From: Sepiola atlantica
Taxonomy: Eukaryota; Mollusca; Cephalopoda; Sepiida; Sepiolidae
Direction of reading: 5' to 3'
DNA: 64,000 nt
NCBI GenBank assembly: GCA_963556195.1
Contig: OY744520.1
Span: 154,206,607-154,270,606 of the forward strand
Shown here piece by piece: positions 1-9,659 of this stretch. Under the pieces are notes generated by a model, which saw nothing but the letters and a program-made list of their open reading frames with translations, was not told the origin of the DNA and did no database searches. The position numbers were made by a program, and so were the translations under genes. Within the stretch, counting starts at the first letter, position 1. Each line of letters starts with the position of its first letter.

Positions 1-1075
1 GTATTCTTCTTGTTGTTTCGCCAGTGTCCAATCTGTCGACTCGTAGATCAAGACTAATTCGACCCTGGCGATAAAGGTCACTCTTAAAATTGTCGTAGAT
101 GTAAAACAAGATAACGCATAGTCAATCAACGCCATCCCAGATTGCGGATTTGGATGTCTCTTTCGATGACTGAATGTTGCTGTTGAAGTATACACATTAT
201 ACATCAAATAATTATTCATATAGCGTAGCACAGACAAAACACACAAACACTATTTATTGTAAACCTTTCATACTCAGCGATTCATTAGATACACATTGCT
301 TGTTTACTAATGTCTAATGGGGAGAAATCGTTACTACCTTTATCAATACTAATGTTTAATAACACCCCTCCATGAAGGGCGGAGCAATAACCCGAACACA
401 GTATACCGAAACTGATATATTGTATTGCGTCATTAAGACCCAATTTTTTATATCTCTGTTCGACATATGCATAACCGTAAGAGCGCTAATTTCGATGTCC
501 GATCTGTATAGTGGGTGGAGAAAAAGAAGACTGATTTTAATTTTAGTCTCTTCTTTATTCCAACGAATACGTGTGACGGTGATCATTTGAACTTTATATA
601 CATTCGTTATTTCGCTTGTGTACTCTGTGACTATATGCTAATATCCTGTTGTAAAGATCAATCTCCTAAGTGTATTAGTGCGATAACCTGAACCTAACAT
701 AAAGTATGCGATTCAAACTCGGCTCGTTATTTTCATAGCTTACGGCGGTAGGCGAATTGATCAACCAATATTAACATTGTCATTTTAATTTCCATATGTA
801 TATTCTTCGCACACTCCTATTATCCACACATTCTTGACTCTGCCTGTCTGCCTGTATATCAGTCTCTGTTTTATCTCTGTCTATCGACTGAGACAATGAT
901 ACGCATGAATGTTATCTCCACATATGTGAGAGTGCATACAAAATGATTAGTAGTTTATTGAACTCATATTTTACATACGTTAATAATTGATGTCGGCAAA
1001 AGGAAACTAATCAAATATGATTTTAATACTGATTCCAAATAGTAAGATGAAAACAGATTCAATTTTTAATCATGG
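1..1075. other. No gene seen
   Basis: AT-rich sequence. The overlapping reading frames near 356-590 on both strands have no recognisable domain and look like chance. I see no repeat structure. Confidence 0.5.
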
Positions 1076-1130
<55 letters not shown>

Positions 1131-1131
1131 C
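1076..1131. repeat. (TA)n microsatellite
   Basis: Uninterrupted TA dinucleotides apart from one AAA break. Confidence 0.97.
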
Positions 1132-1468
1132 TACAATATAATATAAGCATCCACATACAACTGTTTCCTCGTCCAATGCTTCAAGTGACTAAACATATCG
1201 AGCACGTTTACCTGAGTTTCGGAACTTGGGCGTAAGACATTAATAACCTTGACCACTAGCGGCTGTTCTTTAACATATTACCTAACCGACATGATACTGT
1301 TAGTGGTAGAAATTATATTGAAATGCATTTTATTAATTTTTACGATGAGTATTGCTCTACGCTGAGTGAAAACAATCATTTCCACTCTCAGAAGGTATAT
1401 GTGTATATATGCATATATATGCATATATATATACGCAGTACGTATATCTTTATTTTCAAATTTACACA

Positions 1469-1469
1469 C

Positions 1470-1508
<39 letters not shown>

Positions 1509-1516
1509 CGTGTGTA
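1469..1516. repeat. (TA)n-(TG)n compound microsatellite
   Basis: A TA run changes into a TG run. It creates the Tyr-Ile/Cys-Val reading frames in this area, which are not genes. Confidence 0.96.
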
Positions 1517-1519
1517 CTA

Positions 1520-2560
1520 ATATTCAGGTGCATAGATATCAATATATTTCATCATGTCATCGTCACTTTTCGAGAGCTTCCTCTACTAATTAACGTACCT
1601 GCCGTTTTCTGTAAACCATTATTAAATTTCTGTTCTTATCTGTTTCCCAACAGTATATGTGCCAACAAACACAGAGGTTACATTTATTATCAGAGAATGA
1701 ATCAACCATTTTCCGCTGTTTGTTTACGCTCAACACTAAACCTTCGTAAGAAGTGTGAATTCACATCTCTTTGCTGACATATATAATACTCGATCTACTA
1801 GATACTAGATCTCGTATTTTTAATTTAGGATCTTTCGAAGTAAAATATGGGACGATTAAACTATATCTGATTAATAAGTTTTTCAGGTTTAGATAGAGAT
1901 ACACTTTGAAAGACTGTTACCACGTGCCGAGTGGAGGGAAACTTTGGGGAGAAATGTTTCCAAAGATAATTTAAAGATATGAGCTGAGGGAAATAAAATA
2001 AAATTAAAAGCAGAATTAAATTATTCCAGTAATTTAAACCTTTTAACAAGGAGCAAAGAAATAATGTGGCAAAGTCGTGTTCCGGTACACAAATATTGAT
2101 TTTACTTTCGAGTTTATGTTTTGGTGACAATTTAATTAAATGATTACAAAAAGAATCTATTAAACTATATTCATTCAATGCTTGATAAACAAAAAAAGAC
2201 AAGAGAAAGAATTTTTGACGTGTAGATTAAGAATAATATACATAAAACGGAGATTGTTTTATATTTGGGAGAGAGTACAATTACAACTGAACATATTAGT
2301 TTAAACCGATAGTTTATACAGAGAGTTTATCCCTCCATTTCTCTTGCAAAATATTATTGTAAATATATTCAATTACTAGTCTGCTACATTCTGACAGATA
2401 AAACAAAGCTTTCGTGGATTTTCCTAACAATTTTGGTATTTGTAAGTTGAAGGGAAATCACCATATTCAGAATATCGCGTTGGGGAAGTCGGGTATTTTC
2501 TCTGACTCAGAAGTAACTGATTCACAAAATAAATATCATAATTGCTCATGAATAAAACAG
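1520..2560. other. No gene seen
   Basis: Unique-looking AT-rich DNA. The minus-strand 113-codon frame at 1861-2202 is hydrophobic and unlike any family I know. I do not support it as a gene. Confidence 0.45.

Positions 2561-2656
<96 letters not shown>
2561..2656. repeat. (TTA)n microsatellite, probably a LINE 3' tail
   Basis: About 30 TTA units. On the minus strand this reads (TAA)n and directly follows the 3' end of the LINE remnant at 2660-3500. Trinucleotide tails of this kind are known for some non-LTR retrotransposons. Confidence 0.95.
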
Positions 2657-2659
2657 TCA

Positions 2660-3500
2660 TAGTAGTCTCAACTTTTGGCTGTTTTTAGTTGGAGTTTTCT
2701 TTTTTGAACCTCAAATCAATTCTCTTGACCTTAGACATTCAAGCTGTATATTAACACTTTCTCTGTTCCTAACAGACAAGCCTCTTGCAGAATTGGAAAA
2801 GAAATTGTCTCGTCAATCTGTTTCAGCCATTTATGGTTGCTTTTCGTTATGGTTCCAAACGTTCTAATTACAACGAGAATCACCTTTACTTCTTTACATT
2901 TCCATAGTCTAACGAATTCAAAATTTAGATCTTGATATTTATTTTTTCGTGTTGTTGCTCCTGCACTCTGGTATCGAAGGGACAGGCTATATCAATGATT
3001 AAGCAAGTTCTCTTTTTTTTAAGAAAGATTAAGTCGTGGTTTGAATGTTCAAGAACCTTATCAGTCTAATTGCGCATGCTCCAAAGAAGTTTGACATTGT
3101 CGTACTCCTGTATCACTCCTGGCTTATTCTCATACCACTTCTCATTGTGGTCCAATTCATAAAGTTTGCATATATTCCAGTGTAGTACTTGAGCGACTTT
3201 GTCGTGTCTCCAATTTTTATACTAGTGTTGTACTAGCATTGGGCATTCAGATAAAATATGTGCTAAGGTTTCTTCCCTTTCATTACACAATCGGCATATC
3301 GATGATTCTGCAATTTTGTTAATGTAATGTTGATGCACCTAGTGCGGGTGGCTTGTTCCTGGGCTGCCATTAAAGTACTCACGGTAGATCTTTTTGAGAT
3401 CACACTGACCAACCAATTCCAGCTGCCATTATCTCTAAATGCAGTATTCTCAAAGAATACACCGTGTAGTTTCTTTCCAAATAATTTTAACCCTCTCTCT
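2660..3500 (-). pseudogene. Non-LTR retrotransposon (LINE) C-terminal ORF2 remnant
   Basis: Decayed 3' part of a LINE reverse-transcriptase polyprotein, read on the minus strand across several frames with stops. Seen in order: a tract reading LMAAQEQATRTR (about 3370); a Cys-His motif CRLCNEREETLAHILSEC, the zinc-knuckle-like region downstream of many LINE reverse transcriptases (about 3250-3310); YKNWRHDKVAQVLHWNICKL; WYENKPGVIQEYDN; then LIIDIACPFDTRV (about 2980). This order is typical of the C-terminus of a LINE family widespread in marine invertebrates. The end nearest 2660 runs into (TAA)n, as expected for its 3' tail. Stops and frameshifts make it non-functional. I assign no clade. Confidence 0.82.
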
Positions 3501-3583
3501 TGGAACCTTTGAATATTTTCACCCCAGTTCTTAGTATTTACTATCTTTTCACTTCACGAAGAAGAATCTCATTACTTTCAGAA

Positions 3584-3705
<122 letters not shown>

Positions 3706-4034
3706 ATTTCACATGTGACATCATACTCCAACTGATGCTTTTATTGTATCAGCAACTCGATTAAAAAAAAAAAAATATTGTCAATTATTCGAGTTAAGTT
3801 ACATAAGTAAAGCATAGCGTGATGTAGAAGACAATTAAGCAACTCTTGCCTCAAAAGAAAACTCATTGTCCCGATGGAGTGCTTCCCAATGTATACATTT
3901 TGTTTGAGACTGATGGAGATAAAGTATAAACCAAATAACATTAAGCTTTGATAGTTTCCGAAACAAATGTCTTTTTCTCTGAATTCAAAACGAACGCCAC
4001 TAACATAATATATGAAACAAAATTGTCATTGAAT

Positions 4035-4135
4035 AGTAGGTTTAACAACAAAACAAAATAAAGTTCATGTTTTGCAATTAACACGCTACGACATTATCGA
4101 GTATGCCTAGAGCGATTCTAGTATAACCATCCAGC

Positions 4136-4189
<54 letters not shown>

Positions 4190-4650
4190 AGCACCTCTAT
4201 TATTGGAGGCTGCACCTAACGGTCGTAAATTATATGTAAACTTAATGACGTGATAATACATCACATCGCCTAAAAATATCCCCAAATTAAATGACGTCTG
4301 AATTGAACCATGGCCGATTTCTGATAAGATTTGGTGACGCAATCGATGTGGACGCTAGACTGTACCAAAGCAGACATAGTGACAAACAAACCTGAAGGAA
4401 AACATAATCTCCGCAACCTCAGAAGCAAAAATGAAAATACAAACAAAAATAAATTCATGTTTTGCTATGAAAACGTAACAAAATCATCGAGTATGGCGAA
4501 GATAGATTCTGTTATCGGCAGCTAACCATCTCTACTTCTTGTTACCAATTCTGGTAATCGGCAACTGCATCTAGCCATCGTAGCTTGTAAGTAAACTGAA
4601 TGACGTTAGAATACGTCACATCGCCATGAAATATCAAAGAATGACTACAG
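4035..4650. repeat. Diverged tandem duplication, about 390-bp period
   Basis: The stretch from about 4035 to 4300 resembles 4425 to 4650. Shared blocks include ttcatgttttgc, tcgagtatg, tgcacctaacggtcgta/tgcatctagccatcgta and aatacatcacatcgcc/aatacgtcacatcgcc. The first copy carries a (TC)n insertion. Confidence 0.7.
4139..4185. repeat. (TC)n microsatellite
   Basis: Uninterrupted TC run lying inside the first copy of the local duplication and absent from the second copy. Confidence 0.97.
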
Positions 4651-4659
4651 CAGAACGGT

Positions 4660-5340
4660 GTTTATATCTAATTTTACTATGTTTGTGGTCACAGATTGTA
4701 TCTGATTATTTGTTAAATTTAATATCAGTAAACATTTAATTTTCAGTTTATCATATAAAAAGAAAGAGGTTTTGATTTTTTTAATCACTAAAGAAAGATG
4801 ACGCGTAGTTAAAATAATTAAGCTGTATACGCTTGTCTTTATAAAAATAAATCCCAACACTTTAATTAACAATAACCCGGACGTATCTATGGGTTCTAAT
4901 GTGTAAACAGTCATCGTAGTAGTAGATGGACGCAGATTACTTGTGACAAAAGCAAGACAGAAAACGTAGGTTCATTAAATATTTTTAGAATTATTGCCAA
5001 CTATTCGAACTAACAAAAACATATAGAAATTCAAAGTTATTACTAATTATAAGAAATTAATAAAAACATTGAAACGAAGCTAACGGATGTAAACATTTGA
5101 AAATTATTTGATTCAGCAGACGATGGTAATTTTGTTTGGATTCATTTCTTTTAGCGGAAGAATAAGGAAAAACACGTTTAAGAAAATTAAGATTCAAATG
5201 GAAATGAAAGAATATACATATATTCATGTATATTGCTATTTAGTGTCATAGGATAAATAACCACGGTGATCAATTACTTGTGCAAGAGCATATATATTTT
5301 AAAAATTTCAATCTACATAATAAATTAGTTTAATCTTACA
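4660..5340. other. No gene seen
   Basis: AT-rich. No domain or repeat recognised. Confidence 0.4.
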
Positions 5341-5341
5341 T

Positions 5342-5512
5342 TGATACTTTCGGTTTCATGGAAATACTAGAAACTTACACCACAGGGCGAGGTATACCAA
5401 ATGTAACCGATCATTCCGTTGATGGAAACATCGACTAGGGAATCAGTTACATTTGTATGTTTAGCCCTACGGAGTTAGTTTCCAGTGTTTCCATAAAACC
5501 GAAAGTATCGAG
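5342..5512. repeat. Imperfect palindrome (MITE-like fold-back)
   Basis: The left arm begins gatactttcggtttcatgg and the right arm ends with its near reverse complement (ccataaaaccgaaagtatc). Pairing continues inward through agggcgaggtataccaaatg / catttgtatgtttagccct to a small central hairpin. There is no coding capacity. It is probably a non-autonomous inverted-repeat element. Confidence 0.75.
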
Positions 5513-5544
5513 GGAAGATCAAACTAATGTACCGTGTCAATTGA

Positions 5545-5548
<4 letters not shown>

Positions 5549-5593
<45 letters not shown>
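5549..5593. repeat. (TA)n microsatellite
   Basis: Abuts the outer end of the fold-back element at 5627-6152. Confidence 0.97.
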
Positions 5594-5598
<5 letters not shown>

Positions 5599-5626
5599 TG
5601 TAGTTTGCTTGAAGCATTGCTGGTAA

Positions 5627-6140
5627 ATATAAATATAAGTTTGTAATCCGATGCAGGAGCAATGTGATATAGGTACCGGAAGGTGGAACAGATGAACAAA
5701 AATAAATGAGAAGAGAAAATAAGAATGGAATCTCAAATCAATTTATTAATATTTCACGTAAAACAGATTAAATACCAGAACAGTAAATAGAAAAAAAGTT
5801 TACTGTCAAGCAATTAAAAAGTTCCGGAAAAGGTAAATTTTAATTTTCGAGAGCGGAACCTCTCATTATTGTTTTTTCGACCACTCGGTCATATTTTTTA
5901 TCTTTTGATAATGAGAGGTCCCGCTCTCGAAAATTAAAGTTTACATTTTCCGGAACTTTTTAATTGCTTGACAGTAAACCTTTTTCTATTTACTGTTCTG
6001 GTATTTAATCTGTTTTACGTGAAATATTGATAAATTGATTTGAGATTCCATTCTTATTTTCTCTTCTTATTTATTTTGTTCATCTGTTCCACCTTCCGGT
6101 ACCTATATAACATTGCTCCTGCCTCGGATTACAAACTTAC

Positions 6141-6152
<12 letters not shown>
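5627..6152. repeat. Large fold-back element, about 240-bp arms
   Basis: The left arm (about 5627-5870) and right arm (about 5908-6152) are near-perfect reverse complements around a loop of about 37 bp. Blocks such as ggtaccggaaggtggaacag and gagagcggaacctctcatta recur inverted. Both outer ends pass directly into (TA)n tracts. The mirrored reading frames on the two sides are products of the symmetry and not genes. It is consistent with a MITE or fold-back transposon. Confidence 0.88.

Positions 6153-6219
<67 letters not shown>
6145..6219. repeat. (TA)n microsatellite
   Basis: About 37 TA units at the right outer end of the fold-back element. Confidence 0.97.
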
Positions 6220-6222
<3 letters not shown>

Positions 6223-6279
6223 ACCCTTTCGAAGTAAAATTGAAAGTAGAGCACTATCGGAGAGATTAGAAATAGACAT

Positions 6280-6489
6280 TCACTTGAGGCTCCAGTGCAA
6301 TACTCTGACTCTGTTGTTGAGTTCTATCGTGATGTCTAGATATCTATACTCGCCGCTTTCAATGTAAATATCACTTAATTTCTCCGTAATCACGTGAGTA
6401 TCTCTCGTGGCCCCAAAGACGAAGTGAACGCTTACCGATTCAAGGTGTCTTTTTGAACCGGGTTTGCGCGCTGTGACCGCCTGAGATTG
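6280..6489 (-). CDS. Unidentified open frame without a start codon
   Basis: A clean stop-to-stop frame of 69 codons, with the terminal TGA at 6280-6282 and an upstream stop at 6490-6492. It contains HFVFGATRDTHVITEKLSDI followed by IELNNRVRVLHWSLK. The composition is hydrophilic and protein-like. In-frame sequence after the TGA also stays open for about 20 codons (starting MSISNLSDS). There is no ATG. It may be a fragment of a repeat-encoded protein. It abuts the hammerhead-type motif on the opposite strand. I do not recognise the family. Confidence 0.3.
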   Translation of the reverse strand, partial: QSQAVTARKPGSKRHLESVSVHFVFGATRDTHVITEKLSDIYIESGEYRYLDITIELNNRVRVLHWSLK

Positions 6490-6551
6490 TTATTCCCTGC
6501 ACTGATGAGAGCCGTAAGGTCGAAACGACGGAGTACGTATGGAAGAATATT
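6489..6551 (+). ncRNA. Candidate type-I hammerhead ribozyme motif
   Basis: Core elements are in order: CTGATGA (6502-6508); stem II GA(G)CC/GGTC closed by a GTAA tetraloop (6509-6521) with one bulged G; GAAA (6522-6525); a short stem III CG/CG; and a GTA cleavage triplet ending at 6539. Stem I can form from a 2-bp junction (A-T, C-G), an internal loop, then TATTC/GAATA. Internal loops in stem I are usual for natural hammerheads. Activity is untested, and the short stem III and bulged stem II lower certainty. Confidence 0.5.
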
Positions 6552-6559
6552 AAAAAATA

Positions 6560-8690
6560 CAATTTTAGAAAATGTTTTCTACTAGATCTAACTTCTTTCA
6601 TAACTTCTATAAAATGCCACTACTTTCGCGAACTACAATGTTACCCGTAGAAGTAGTGGTAATTTTGTTTGTTCGCTTTTCAATTGATGCCAGACTATGA
6701 CACTTCTGACGATCGGTAATGCTTTGAAACTGCGAAAATGTTAAGCTAAGCATATTTTTTATAATTTGTTTTTTGGTAATCTTTCTAGTTTTTGTTTATT
6801 TAGTCGTATTTTCTCTGTGTTTAGGACACTATTTTGTTAATTTAAATAATATTAAGTGAATTACGGTAATTATTGCAACCCAGATTGACCTCAATATAAA
6901 ATGGACCTTTCCAATGTTAAGTGATAAAAATACGGTGATCAGTTTCGTTTGAAATACCTCCGCATATTTTAAAATTCTATCAAAACATCTGATAATTACT
7001 TGACTTTTATAAAATATTCGACACTTATGTAAACTAGGTTTAGTTTAATTCAAATCAAAACACACCATCATAGGACAATTCCTTAAAATTAGTCTCAAGC
7101 AAGTCACAAATCGTATACTCCTGATATAGACGGATTTCGGATATCAGACATATAATAACATAATTTTTTCATCAGAAACCTTCAAATGTCGACATATCTT
7201 CATATTAAGTATTGTATTTTTGCAACATTTTCTAATTATGTTGTTTACAATTTTGTCATTTTCCATCACTAATGACGCTGTAATCGATTTTTCTATTTTC
7301 TTGATTAGTAAACATTGATTTTTCGTCGTGTAATTCAAGGGATTAGTCACACAAAATTGGTATTGCATCTTTTCATTAATAAAGGACAAAATTTAAAAAA
7401 TAACTTTATTTAAAAATTTAATTACGGGTGTCAACGTTCCCCATAAAGTGTGCGAACAATGCTGACATGAAACATTATAGCTGCCGATGATAGAAGTGGA
7501 AACCGAACGTGGTAACGACTAGGCGTCCTGTCTGATATATAGCACCACCTTTAATAGGGGCGTTGGAAACCTTCACGTGGCCCAACATGTGCGTACAGGA
7601 TAATAAAAAAAAAATAATAAAACAAAACAAATACAATTAGTCATTAATCGTATATTGCTGATTCATAAGAATTTCGTATATCATAATGTTTTTAATCGAA
7701 AACATTCAAACATCGACTTATACGCAATATCACATATGGTTATCTGGCGTTATCCGGGAATTTATTAGAATCTTGTGTACTTATGATATCTACTCTGATT
7801 CCTATATTACCAGTTTAGTCCTATTGTTTTCCTGTTTAATATAACGTTAAACGTCCTCTCTGCCATTTATCGATGTTTGGTGCGAACGCAGCCCGAAGGA
7901 TATTAGTGGAGAACACCCGAATACACAATGGCACGATACAGTTTTTAATAAAATCGTACTCAACAAAAGTTGTGTTTGATCATGGTATATGCTTTCGTTT
8001 TAAGTTGGAACCGCAGTAAACAATAATTATAATGGATGATTTGATTTCACTGAATGGCGTCATGAAATTTCCTAAATAGATTTTACTCTTATTTCATCTA
8101 GTTTAAATTTTCTAACGGTTAATGTATCGACTTTAATAACAGCAAATAAAATAAACAAACCTTCTCTAATATATAGATACTAAGTATAATAATTGTCGCA
8201 GAACGAGTATAAGCAATAAATATAGCATTAGTTAAAATTCTTATGTTATTTTCTTTTTGGAATGAAGATGATATTTTTTCGGTGGCACCCCTTAAATGGT
8301 AAAGTTTACAAAAATAATCAATAATATGCCCACATTACTTACCCTGTTGTCTTGAATACATATTTCATAGTTCTTAATGATAAATACAATTCTTTTAATT
8401 TTACTAAGCACATAAATATTTTTGACACTCACGCGCGAGCAGTAATCCTTTTAAAAATGCATTAATTAATATAACTCAAAATTTGGTGTACACTAATTCT
8501 TTTCTCTTTTAATTTATTTTCTATCTAACTTATTTTAAAAGTTCTTTTGGTGCGGAGGCGAGTTTGGGTGAGCGCACTCATTAAATGGAAAATATTACAA
8601 AAAATAATGTTCCCGTGTTACATACCGTGTGGTGTAGAATATATATCTCATATTCATCGATTTATTAGTTTAAAAGTATTTCCTGTACAA
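6560..8690. other. No gene; diverged local duplications
   Basis: Segments near 7105-7200 and 7641-7735 share blocks (aatcgtata, tttcg(g/t)atatca, attcaaacatcgac-like). Segments near 8285-8380 and 8555-8660 both read roughly attaaatggaaaatattacaaaaa, then gttacataccgtgt-like sequence. These look like old tandem or dispersed copies. No coding region is recognised. Confidence 0.45.

Positions 8691-8692
<2 letters not shown>

Positions 8693-8732
<40 letters not shown>
8693..8732. repeat. (TA)n microsatellite
   Basis: Precedes a copy of the repeat family also found at 19074-19177 and 52502-52640. Confidence 0.97.
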
Positions 8733-8735
<3 letters not shown>

Positions 8736-8870
8736 TACTTCATGTATCCACATAAAATATTATAAGGAGATATAATTTTTTATGTGTCAGTTTTCAGTAT
8801 TTACTTCAACAGTGCTCGATACGTAAGTAGAGCTAGGTAGTAAGCTTGATTGCCATATATATTTTCATTG
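8733..8870 (+). repeat. Dispersed repeat, truncated copy
   Basis: Runs from catgtatccacataaaat through cagttttcagtatttac and cagtgctcgatacgtaagta to tagtaagct. The same order occurs at 52505-52610 (+) and reverse-complemented at 19066-19170. Here the copy stops before the hammerhead-type segment those copies carry and passes into (TA)n. Confidence 0.85.
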
Positions 8871-8872
8871 CT

Positions 8873-8875
<3 letters not shown>

Positions 8876-8917
<42 letters not shown>
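8876..8917. repeat. (TA)n microsatellite
   Basis: Separates the truncated dispersed repeat from the LINE endonuclease fragment. Confidence 0.97.
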
Positions 8918-8918
<1 letters not shown>

Positions 8919-9658
8919 TTTTATTAGCAGACGCAGGCTGATTCTCTAGAGTCAAACGTAACTGATATTTAGCTTCAATGAGAGAGGAGATGATACCGTC
9001 ACTCTCTTCGAATCAGTCCTGTCTTTTCTTAGTTATGTAGCCAATGCTTTCGGCACGAGTCATAGCGTATTTGAGGGTGGTCTAGTTGTCCTCGACTGTG
9101 TCTTGGCCCACAGGGTCTTCAGAATGACGTTCACAGGATTCCTTGAAGTTTTGTGCCAGCTGTAGGTTGCGGAGCTTGCTACAGTCAAAGCATCGATGTT
9201 GTATGCTTTCGGGAGCTCTTATAGGTGGTCGAATATTCGTCATGTTAACTCGGGAGATCATGATCCTGTTATCCGTCCAGAAAGCGTACACCTTGAGCAT
9301 GGATCGTGTGATGCGAACGTCTTCTCTTTTTCTGGCTCTAGTTAAGCATAGTCTAGGATGTGCCAGTGTTTGGAACAGGGGGGTGTCTTCACGTTGTCTT
9401 CTGTCGTTTTGGTATCCTAAAGTTAGTGTTGGTTACCACGAGTTCGTGTTCTGCAAATAGACACAGGAGGAGTTGACCATTGTCGTTGTAGTTTCCGATA
9501 CCGTGGCGGCTAATGACCCCCTCCTCAAGGCAATGGTCTTTTTCTCTCGGACATTAAAGTCACATAGCACAACGAGCTTGTCGTTGGCGAGCATTGCCTA
9601 GATGGTGTGGTCGAGTTGGATGTAGAAAGCTGCCCTTCCTTCGTGATATCTAACTTTA
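8918..9658 (-). pseudogene. LINE endonuclease / linker fragment
   Basis: Minus-strand remnant of the apurinic-type endonuclease domain of a non-LTR retrotransposon and the linker that follows it. Seen: DKLVVLCDFNVREK (the D-F-N metal/phosphate motif region, about 9575), GVISRHGIGNYNDNGQLLL, FAEHELVVTNTNFRIPKRQKTT, then SRVNMTNIRPPIRAPE and SIGYITKKRQD, and last FEESDGIISSLIEAKYQ (about 8960). The motif order matches the endonuclease of CR1/jockey-like LINEs that cut target DNA. Several frameshifts and stops are present and no reverse transcriptase follows, because the fragment ends at a (TA)n tract. Confidence 0.85.
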
Positions 9659-9659
9659 T

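Noticed and set aside
5475..6237. Mirrored frames starting MRFHSYFLF on both sides of 5.9 kb
   Set aside because: They look conserved only because the locus is a palindrome, and both end in Tyr-Ile runs from (TA)n.
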